Both the position numbers and the translations under genes were made by a program. From Hanleya hanleyi (taxonomy: Eukaryota; Mollusca; Polyplacophora; Lepidopleurida; Hanleyidae), in assembly GCA_036873755.1 (NCBI GenBank), contig JAVTVY010033871.1, forward strand, positions 1 to 64,000: 64,000 bases of DNA, written 5' to 3'. A model generated the notes under the pieces. The model saw only the letters and a program-made list of their open reading frames with translations, searched no databases and was not told the DNA's origin. Positions within the stretch are counted from its first letter, which is position 1; the number at the start of each line of letters is the position of its first letter. This document shows, piece by piece, positions 47,801-57,854 of this stretch.

Positions 47801-48640
47801 CTGAAATAAAAGGAATCCTTTATGAGTGACGACACACAACAAACGTGCAAACTGGTTTCACCAATTGCCAGATATACTCTTGATGCACTCAAAATATAAC
47901 ATTACACTCTCTCGTTATTGAACCAAAGAAAGCAATACAAGGAGAAGCAGGCTGTTATGCATGATAAATATTGACATATAGGCATATCCTTTGTTCGTTT
48001 TATCGTTTCAGCCTTCATCATGGATGTCTGTACTAGTAGCTATAACTGTCACAAGGGACGTGGTTCTTGTTAATGTCGTACTGTTATGATTTACCTTCAA
48101 AATATACAATTTTTCTAAATAAATCAAATTAACACAGTATAATGTAATAAATATGGACTTGATAGACTGGACTGATATGTAATAATTTTTAATTGCATGT
48201 TTCTCAATCTTGTAAATTTTGTACAAAGAAATATATAAAAGCATTTTCCCAATAAATTTTGTTTCTGAAATAAAGAAAATATCCAGTGATATTTCCAGGG
48301 TTTACACATTTTCTTTTTCCAAATCTACGTCTTCTTCTCAGTTGACAAATTCTGCGTCGAATCGTTTTCACTCTAAATAATTAAAAACGGTTCGTATTCT
48401 TCGCTTGCCCGGGCATGCAACCTTACTGGTGTCGCAGACTACATCACCAGAAGGTATATTGCAGCAGTACTACTTAGTTTGTATAAACAGTCAATCCTCT
48501 CAAGATAACCGATTCTCTAACATCTACGACGAAAAGTATAGCACCGTGAATAATAAGATCTCATTGCGCTGCACTCTTTCTTCTACTCACTATTAGGATA
48601 TTTGTTTTACGATTGCATTCCGTAGTTTGAATATCTTCGG
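47801..48640. other. Sequence upstream of the right gene's exons
   Basis: No further EGF, F5/8C or signal-peptide exon was found. Confidence 0.45.
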
Positions 48641-48674
48641 TAAATCTTTTGAAAATGATAATGCGGAGTAGTAT

Positions 48675-48825
48675 CCTCAGAGTTCCGAGTCCTCATAATT
48701 CCAAAACAGAACTCTTGAGGATAGCAATGACCTAGCCTCAGCGTTCCGCCCGTGCTCAGAGATCCTAATCTCGCATCCTCAGAGTTCCGTCCGTCCTCAG
48801 AGTTCCATCCCGAGCTCGCGAGTAT
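48675..48825 (+). repeat. Short CCTCAGAGTTCC repeats
   Basis: cctcagagttcc(g/a) or close variants recur about six times at irregular spacing. Confidence 0.6.
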
Positions 48826-48999
48826 TGGTTTTCATTTGTAATAAATTCGTCGAGATATTAAGTATCACAAGATACATTCAACTGGAGACATCATAGAAAA
48901 ATGCCGAGTTCTGCGGCGACAGGGTGCAATTTCCGCCGTAAACTTGAACTGCCGACCCTGCAAAGAAGTCTTGGTGTGAATATCTTGTAATATGTAGGC

Positions 49000-49712
49000 A
49001 CATGGCATGGTATATGCATACCCTTTTGAGAAGAATCCGATGAGCGGTTCTCAAATTATTGCCTGGAAATCAATTTCGGATCACGGTCGTTAGGTGGCAC
49101 CACATGTAGGCGCAAATGGGCGAAATGCGGCCATATTGGATTATGCAGGTTGGCGTAAAACGACATAACATGCATGGTATATGTATACCAAATTTCAGAA
49201 AAATCCGAAGAGCGGTTCTCAAGTTATTGTACAGAAACAAATTCCAGATTATGACCGCCAGGTGGTGCCACCTGTAGCTGCAAGTGGGCGAAACGCAATC
49301 CCAAGCGACATGTCATGTTACATTCGAGAAGAAACCGATGAGCGTTTTTTAAGTTGTTAACAAGAAATAAATTTAGCATTTCGGTGAACCGAAATCCCAA
49401 GTGACATCTCGTCGCTTGGTATATGCATAACCAATTTGAGAAGAATCCAGGGAGCAGTTCTCATGTTATTGCCGGGAAACGAATTGGATTTTGTTATCAG
49501 GTGGAGCCACCTGTAGGCGCAAGTGGGTGAAGCGCCATCCAAAGCTACTTCTCATACTACGGTATATGCATACCAAATTTGAGAAGAATCCAGTGAGCGG
49601 TTATTGATTTATTGCCCGGAAACAGGTTCAGATTATGAACACCAGGTGGCACCACACGTTGGCGCATTATGCCGGTTGCCGAAAAACAATCCCAGCCAAT
49701 GTCTCACTAATC
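49000..49712 (+). repeat. Tandem repeat, ~140-170-bp unit, four to five copies
   Basis: The landmark ggtatatgcatacc...gagaagaatcc starts copies near 49008, 49178, 49418 and 49561, with an internal partial copy near 49325. Each has a gagcggttctcaa..ttattg block, an aggtgg..ccac block and a gcgcaagtgggcgaa block. No conserved reading frame. Confidence 0.8.
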
Positions 49713-50420
49713 TCCAACACTATCCAGGTTTCATATCAGTGTCCGGCGGGGGACAATGAAGAGATATGAAATCCGATGAGGAGACTGTTAGACATAAGTT
49801 TGGTACATTCAATGTTTTGAACGCTTGACAGGTTTCACAATGACGTCACCAATGACGTCACAGATCCTGTGAACATCCCTCAAATCGTGGTCTCCACCCC
49901 GAAGGCTACAAGATGACACCCCAAGTAGGCTACACACACAAACCTGTAGCGTTTAAACATACTCCCAAAAATTTTGAATAACTCTTTAAGAGTGTCCACA
50001 GTGACTGTGAACACCCTTAAAGAGTTATTTCAGCATTTTAGTTTTAAGAGTGTATGTTTCAACAAGCGTTCAGAGAACCCCAACATCTCGCCTTGCGGGG
50101 TCATCCGCCAAAGGTGCAGCAGTTTTGAAAGCGTACATGTAGAGCAAACAATAAGGTCTGGAATAAGTGATGCGGTACAGACAATAATGTCTGGAATAGA
50201 TTATCTGGTACAGACAATAACATCAGTCCCATGTGGGATTACTGGCAAAAGTTAATCCCATGTAGGATGGATAGGTCAATGCAGTCGGATTACTGGTACA
50301 TAGGGCATTCCAGTGTGAGATTACTGCTGGGTGGACCAGTCCCATGTTATTACTGATGGATAGTCCTCTGTGGGATTACTGCTGGATAGTCCAGTCCCAA
50401 GTGGGATTACTACCATCACC
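49713..50420. other. Sequence leading into the 18-bp array
   Basis: From about 50150 there are short local repeats (gtacagacaataa; tcccatgtgggattactg) that lead into the array. A hairpin of aactctttaagagtgt and its complement occurs near 49979-50030. No gene. Confidence 0.55.
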
Positions 50421-52684
50421 ATCATGGTATGGATGGTAGTGATGGTATGGATGGTAATGATGGTATGGATGGTATTGATGGTAGTGATGGTATGGATGGT
50501 AGTGATGGTATGGATGGTAGTGATGGCAGGAATGGTAGTTATGGTATGGATGGTAGTGATGGTATAGATGGTAGTGATGGTATGGATGGTAGTGATGGTA
50601 GTGATGGTAGTGATGGTATGGATGGTAGTGATGGTATGGATGGTAGTGATGGTATGGATGGTAAAGATGGTATGGATGGTAGTGATGGTATGGATGGTAG
50701 TGATGGTAGAAATGGTAGTGATGGTATGGATGGTAGTGATATGGATGGTAGTGATGGTATGGATGGTAGTGATGGTAGGAATGGTAGTGATGGTATGGAT
50801 GGTAGTGATGGTATAGATGGTAGTGATGGTATGGATGGCAGTGATGGTATGGATGGTAGTGATGGTAGAAATGGTAGTGATGGTATGGATGGTAGTGATG
50901 GTATAGATGGTAGTTATGGTATGGATGGTAGTGATGGTATGGATAGTAGTGATGGCAGAAATGGTAGTTATGGTATGGATGGTAGTGATGGTATGGATGG
51001 TAGTGATGGTATGGATGGTAATGATGGTATGGATGGTAGTGATGGTAGAAATGGTAGTGATGGTATGGATGGTAGTGATGGTATGGATGGTAGTGATGGT
51101 ATGGATGGTAATGATGGTATGGATGGTATGGATGGTAGTTATGGTATGGATGGTAGTGATGGTATGGATAGTAGTGATGGTAGAAATGGTAGTGATGGTG
51201 TGGATGGTAGTGATGGTATGGATGGTAGTGATGGTATGGATGGTAGTGATGGTATGGATGGTATAGATGGTAGTGATGGTATGGATGGTAGTGATGGCAT
51301 GGATGGTAGGAATGGTAGTGATGGTATGGATGTTAGTGATGGTATGGATGGTAGTGATGGTATGGATGGTAGTGATGGTAGTTATGGTATGGATGGTAGT
51401 GATGGTAGTGATGGTATGGATGGTAGTGATGGTATGGATGGTAGTGATGGTATGGATGATAGGAATGGTAGTGATGGTATGGATGGTAGTGATGGTATGG
51501 ATGGTAGTGAAGGTAGGAATGGTATGGATGGTAGTGATGGTATGGATGGTAGTGATGGTAGGAATGGTAGTGATGGTATGGATGGTATGGATGTGATGGT
51601 ATGGATGGTAGTGATGGCATGGATGGTAGTGATGGTATGGATGGTAGTGATGGTAGGAATGGTAGTGATGGTGTGGATGGTAGTGATGGTATGGATGGTA
51701 GTGATGGTAGTGATGGTATGGATGGTAGTGATGGTATGGATGGTAGTGATGGTAGGAATGGTAGTGATGGTATGGATGGTAGGAATGGTAATGATGGTAT
51801 GGATGGTAGTGATGGCATGGATGGTAGTGATGGTATGGATGGTAGTGATGGTAGGAATGGTAGCGATGGTATGGATGGTAGTGATGGTATGGATGGTAGT
51901 GATGGTATGGATGGTAGTGATGGTAGGAATGGTAGCGATGCTATGGATGGTAGTGATGGTAGTGATGGTATGGATGGTGATGGCATGGATGGTAGTGATG
52001 GTAGGAATGGTAGTTATGGTAGGAATGGTAGTGATGGTATGGATGGTAGTGATGGTATGGATGGTAGTGATGGTATGGATGGTAGTGATGGTAGGAATGA
52101 TAGTTATGGTATGGATGGTAGTGATGGCATGGATGGTAGTGATGGTATGAATGGTAGTGATGGTATGGATGGTAGTGATGGTAGGAATGGTATGGATGAT
52201 AGGAATGGTAGTGATGGTATGGATGGTAGTGATGGTATGGATGGTAGTGAAGGTAGGAATGGTATGGATGGTAGTGATGGTATGGATGGTAGTGGTAGTG
52301 ATGGTATGGATGGTATGGATGTGATGGTATGGATGGTAGTGAAGGTATGGATGGTAGTGATGGTATGGATGGTAGTGATGGTATGGATGGTAGTGATGGT
52401 AGGAATGGTAGTGATGGTATGGATGGTAGGAATGGTAATGATGGTATGGATGGTAGTGATGGCATGGATGGTAGTGATGGTATGAAGGAATGGTAGCGAT
52501 GGTATGGATGGTAGTGATGGTATGGATGGTAGTGATGGTATGGATGGTAGTGATGGTAGGAATGGTAGTTATGGTATGGATGGTAGTGATGGTATGGATG
52601 GTAGTGATGGTATGGATGGTAGTGATGGTAGGAATGGTGTGGATGGTAGTGATGGTATGGATGGTAGTGATGGTATGGATGGTA
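50421..52684 (+). repeat. 2.26-kb minisatellite of an 18-bp unit
   Basis: About 125 units of gatggtatggatggtagt and variants (gatggtaggaatggtagt, gatggtagtgatggtagt). Five of the six reading frames lack stops, giving Asp-Gly-Met-Ser, Met-Val-Trp, Thr-Ile-His, Pro-Ser-Ile and His-Tyr-Pro repeats, so the 573-, 447- and 294-residue frames are not evidence of a protein. Phase breaks (gtatggatgtgatgg) occur near 51590 and 52320. Confidence 0.97.
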
Positions 52685-53765
52685 TCACAGGTACATCTTT
52701 TAATCATAAGAAACATGTGTACCAAGTTTCATAATCATTCAATGACAGCTGACAACTGCAGCAAACTGTGGTGTACAGATGTACATGTGCACTTCGGCTA
52801 AACGCAAAACTCAATCAGTTGCCATAATTTGGAGAAAAATTAATATTTCATCTCAAAAATAGCACAAATAAATCCTCCAATCATAAGAAACATTTGTACC
52901 AAGTTTCGTAATCATCCAATGAGAGCTGACAACTGCAGCAAACTTATCATGTACATGTATATGTATACATGTAGAGGCCTACATGTACAATTTACCTAAA
53001 CAGAAAACTCTTCATTTGCCATAATTTGGAGAAAAATCAATATTTCTTGTCAAAAATAGCACAGGTACATCCTCTAATCATAAGAAACATGTGTACCAAG
53101 TTTCATAATCATCCAATGACAGCTGACAACTGGAGCAAAGTTACCATGTAGATGTATATGTATACATGTAGAGGCCTGTATGTACAATTTACCTAAACAG
53201 AAAACTCTTCATTTGCCATAATTTTGAGAAAAATTAATATTTCTTCTCAAAAATAGCACAGGTACATCCTCTTATCATAAGAAACATGTGTACCAAGTTT
53301 CATAATCATCCAATGACAGCTGACAACTGGAGCAAACTTACCATGGACATGTATATGTACAATTTACCTAAACAGAAAACTCTTCATTTACCATAATTTG
53401 GAGAAAAATTAATATTTCTTGTCAAAAATAGCACAGGTACATCCTCTAATCATAAGAAACATGTGTACCAAGTTTCATAATCATCCAATGACAGCTGACA
53501 ACTGGAGCAAAGTTACCATGTAGATGTATATCTATACATGTAGAGGCCTACATGTACAATTTACCTAAACAGAAAACTCTTCATTTGCCATAATTTTGAG
53601 AAAAATTAATATTTCTTCTCAAAAATAGCACAGGTACATCCTCTTATCATAAGAAACATGTATACCAAGTTTCACAATCATCCAATGACAGCTGACAACT
53701 GCAAGAAACTTTCCAAGTACAGATGTACATGTGCACTTCAGCTAAACGCAAAACTCATTCATAGG
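52685..53765 (+). repeat. 197-bp satellite, about six copies
   Basis: Units begin with aggtacatcctctaatcata-type sequence near 52689, 52868, 53063, 53260, 53435 and 53632. Spacing is 197 bp, or 175 bp where a tgtatacatgtagaggcc block is lost. The shared core contains gtaccaagtttcataatc, also seen loosely in the 433-bp family at 1449-2316. It directly abuts the 18-bp array. Confidence 0.93.
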
Positions 53766-53913
53766 GATTTTAACATTAGAGTACCCCAGGGGTAGTACCC
53801 CCAGGTGGCATACCCACCCCCCATATTTTTTATATTTTTTTTATATTTTTTCTAATTTTTCTAGATTTTTTTTTAACTTGCTAAACCAAAAACCCATTCA
53901 TTTCCAGGCAGGG

Positions 53914-53945
53914 GACACCGACACCGACACCGACACCGACACGAC
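53914..53945 (+). repeat. (GACACC)n microsatellite
   Basis: Five hexamer copies after a T-rich stretch. Confidence 0.85.
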
Positions 53946-55079
53946 GACATCCTCTTTCCCCCTCTCACAATATCTCCCCTTTACTTTGTAAGGCGAGATA
54001 AAAAAGGAATTACGATGCACTGGAGACACCAAACTACTATGTCAATAAGATCATTGGCTAACAGCTCTTGTTTTCAAGGTTCCGGTACTTCGACAACCCT
54101 AACAAATTAACATGATGTGAAACACATATTTAACAATTCATAGTGCATGAAAAGTGTACATTATTCTAATTACAATATTAAATTCCGCTAGAATAGACCA
54201 GCTCGAGCCGACATGGTTAAGCTGGAGTCAGTAAAAGCTAATCGCATGCATCGGTAGCCTAAACGGTTTGGCAGAAAACAAAAACATCACGAAGAAATTG
54301 ATAGTGCTGCGATTATTCATACCGTACTTAATTATTTAAGCATTGTTATCGCATAAGTGATTCCATATATGCATACTGGACCGAAGATTCTCTGCTGAAA
54401 ATATACCGCATGTTTTCCCTAGAAAGAGAGTGTGGCGATGGAGAGCGAGAAATAGCAATCAAAGGCTATAAAGATGAGTAAATGATAAAAGGAATTGGGC
54501 TAAATAATAATAGCATTCCATGATAGCTGAATCAGTGCTTTTCATGATATCAATTGCAATGCGACGTTTTCCAAATTAATGTATCCACGTGATCAATCAG
54601 TGCTTGTTTAATTATACTTTAATTCTCAGCTTTGATGATATTGATGATATGATTTCCTTAGGTTTAAATAGCTCGACATCGGAAGTATGTGATTTATAAA
54701 TAGTTTTGCCATGGTGGGTGTAGTTTCGGCATACAAGCCTGTAGATGGAGTCGCTTAGTCCGACATCCATTGTATGGTTTACCCTGGTATTATTATTATT
54801 ATTGTTGTTTCCATACTGTAACATAATGAACCATAGCATGGTTTCCCTAGAACTACGTAAGAGCTCTTATAAAGAAGTGCCATGTTTTACCATGATGTAC
54901 CTTGCATTTTCACATTGCGATGATACTTTTTGGTGACTTTTAAGTAGTTCTAGCGAAACGATAATATGCTTTGTTAACATTTAGTGGCATATTTCCGTTG
55001 ACATATGCGGTGATATTCTCAAAATATCTGTATGACGTCCATTCACATGATTTGTGATGGGTTATTTTCACCCAACTGG
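53946..55079. other. Intergenic sequence, no gene seen
   Basis: No exon recognised. A short (TTA)n run sits near 54788. Confidence 0.45.
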
Positions 55080-55083
55080 AGGT
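55080..55083. repeat. 4-bp target-site duplication (AGGT)
   Basis: AGGT on both sides of the minus-strand solo LTR (55080-55083 and 55691-55694). Confidence 0.8.
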
Positions 55084-55690
55084 TGTTACGTCAGCTTTTA
55101 CCGTAAAAGAAAGACGTGTGAAGTCAATGATTAACAATTAAATATTTATTTACAATACTAAAAATCATATAAAAATTTTAATACAACAAACCGATGTATG
55201 AAATGTAGTCTTACTGTTCAACTGTACCGGTGTACACTCTACAGCCCTTGTTGACGCGCACAAATCACTCTTCTGAATAATGATGATTCAACACTGCTCA
55301 GTTGCACACAGTCCCAGTAAATGTCCAATGTCCGACAGCCGTTAACAAATAGCGTAGATTATGCAGCAGCCAACAGACAATACACAGGAGTAAATAATCC
55401 AGCAGTCCGTAAATCCAGATAGTAACACAGTATAACAGACCCACAAAAAAGCCAGTTTGAATTTCTTGCTGAGTGACTGACTGGTGCGCTATTTATACTC
55501 TGGGTCATTCCAGATCATTCTGCCATTCAAGAAGATTCTAGAATACACACCATTACCGCATCATCTGACCTAGATACAGTTTACAATAGTCTTCCAGAAA
55601 ACCCACATAAAAGTACGTAAACAAGCATGCGTCAACCGTAGATACCAGAAACATCCACAATGTCTAATAATAGACTACAATACCATGACA
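55084..55690 (-). mobile_element. Solo LTR, diverged Gmr1-like subfamily
   Basis: On the minus strand it starts TGTCATGGTATTGTAG at 55690 and ends GCTGACGTAACA at 55084, the same termini as the other two LTRs. It has a TATA-like agtataaatagcg about 210 bp in, and attgtaaataaat before the 3' end, but the interior differs strongly and it is only 607 bp long. A 4-bp AGGT duplication flanks it and no internal region remains. It represents a second LTR subfamily of the same lineage. Confidence 0.88.
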
Positions 55691-56957
55691 AGGTCATTGA
55701 TCTGTAACTGGTTACGGCTGTAGAATGGGAGTCAAATAGGCACTACGCATATAGAACATATACTTCCATCGACCTCTTCAATTATGTGTTTATTGTTAAG
55801 GTATGCTATTTCATGTATTTTTTCATATGCACTTCAGTTTGCTCGGCCTGTTGGAAGTAACGTGTTTTTGTCCAAACTGTTTTTGAGGTTCAGCAGCCTA
55901 ATTCAGTTCGCTGTGGCAAACGATTCCCAGTGGCAAAAAAAATGATACTCATCAGTTCAGGTAAATTCTATGTGTATAAGACAAAGTTGTGACCAGGCAC
56001 AACTTAATTTGAGCTTGTGTTGGCTAATTTGTCTGCTTTGTCTGCTAAAGTAATGCTGCTGCATATTAATGGTCTGAGCTAGCACGTGACTGAATTGCAA
56101 CGTCACGTCTTCCCTCCCACAGTCAGAGATGAAAGTTCTCTGAATTGTTCTCTTCGAACCTAGTCTCATGGATGGGGATTTGTTCTTTGATATCGCCCAC
56201 CTAATCTATGGTTTATGGAATCAGTTAAGCATACAACAACAAGTTGAATTGTACAAGGCGAAGCGTCATGTGTCATTTCCAAGTTACGAATCAAACTTTG
56301 TTCGTTTATAATCGGACAAGTTCAATACGATGTCGATCGTTGAGTTGTTAAACGGAGTAGCCAGTTCGTGCTGTTTACTTTATCATAGTTACTTTGTTGC
56401 AAATTTGACACACCATTTCAACGAGGCGGCGCGAGCTAATCAACGGACTGCCCTGTATTGTATGATACTAAAAGCTTTTTGCAGGCAACAACAGCTGCTT
56501 GAATAATATTCAATTTTGGCAAATAAGTATTTTATCCAATTGCCCATACTCCATGCAATCATCACAAGCACTCGGGTGTCACGGTTCAAACTTAAATATA
56601 TATGCTGGGCTCATTACACTAACGTCGCAAAGTGGAAAGAAGTTGTTTAAAACTTTGATTTTGTCAGTGGCATGAGACAACACATAACATAACTATTATC
56701 TAAAGTCAAATGGATTTACATAAGGAAACATTAGTTTAAACATGAGCTATTCACCGACATTTCATAAAACTATGCTTAACAGTTAAAGTATGTCTCAGAT
56801 ATCTGATTGTTGTGTGCCGTGTTGGTCGCACGTAGGCCGGTGTGTCTTAAATTCAAAATGGCGACCATGTGGAGTATGAGAAAAGTGAGGTTTTCGTTAC
56901 TGTTCTTCAAAATTTCTGCTTTTCTGTAAGGAAATGTAGGCAAAAGCTAATTTATGT
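55691..56957. other. Sequence between solo LTR and full element
   Basis: The first four bases are the AGGT duplication. Otherwise no gene or repeat family recognised; the minus-strand ORF at 55957-56169 has no domain. Confidence 0.45.
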
Positions 56958-56961
56958 TTCA
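56958..56961. repeat. 4-bp target-site duplication, left (TTCA)
   Basis: Precedes the 5' LTR; repeated at 63380-63383 after the 3' LTR. Confidence 0.85.
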
Positions 56962-57854
56962 TGTCATGGTATCACAGTTAGATACTGTAGATCGTTATAG
57001 AATTGTGGAACTTAGCTGAACTTATTGACCTCCTGTTCTGTGGTAAATGTGTTTACGAATTTTCTAGTAATCATGACCGATTTAGTGTTAGTCATCCATC
57101 TGGAATATTCTCGTATTTCTGACCGATTTATCATGAGTGATTTGTGCGTCACCGTCTTGTGTTTTCTCGACGGTTCTATGCACCAATATGGCTGCTTTGG
57201 GAAAACCCCCGTATGATACGATTGGATATACCGCAGCGCCATCTATACGTTCATGAAAAGGCCCAGTATGATACTATACAGTTTACTGCAGCGCCATCTA
57301 TACAATGGATGTTTCTCGAATGTATAGCCTCTGTTTATTTGGGTAAATTGTGTGGAATCTTCTCGAATTCTTGTCGTCGTATCTGGGTTGAATATTACGT
57401 CACTGATGTACCGATAAACTTTGTTGACCTGATGGAATGATCTGGAAATCCCGCTATAGTATAAATTAGCGTGTCAATCAGTTGTGGGGAGGAATTGAAC
57501 ACTGGCTTTCTTAAACGTTTGATATATCGTGTTCTGGGAGATTCGAACGGCTTACATTGGGTGCATAACTGGACATTTGACATTACTTGGATTATATTCC
57601 TGTTGGCTGTGTTTGACCGCTGTATTATTCCTGTTGGCTGTGTCTGACCGCTGAATTTGTCTGCGAGATTGAACTTACGAAAACTGGACCCCAGCTGAGC
57701 GTTATTGATTGAGGAAATATCGGGATTCCTGCACGTTACGAACTGTGCGTTGATAAGAACGTTGAGAGATACACTGGTATAACAGTCAACAGTAAGGTGT
57801 TTATTTGTTATTATTTGCTGAATTGACCTAACTTAGTTTGTATTGTAAATAAAT
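56962..57854 (+). mobile_element. 5' LTR of Gmr1-like retrotransposon, 3'-truncated
   Basis: Starts TGTCATGGTATCACAG and matches the 3' LTR base for base except for about six substitutions and a 9-bp difference (present here in gcttacattgggtgc). The match stops at 57854, just after the AATAAA signal (57848-57853), so the last 58 bp present in the 3' LTR are missing. A TATAAA box lies at 57460-57465. Repeated small ORFs inside the LTR copies are not genes. Confidence 0.93.

Noticed and set aside
47135..47809. 224-residue plus-strand frame
   Set aside because: It is antisense to two clear EGF exons and contains no domain.
50429..52150. 573-residue frame of Asp-Gly-Met-Ser repeats, and 447- and 294-residue frames nearby
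   Set aside because: They follow from an 18-bp unit without stop triplets in five frames. The product switches to Met-Val-Trp after a phase break, and there is no splice or start context.
57012..57242. 76-residue frame repeated at 10765-11001 and 62488-62718
   Set aside because: It is LTR sequence in three LTR copies; the frame is not conserved in the diverged LTR at 55084-55690.
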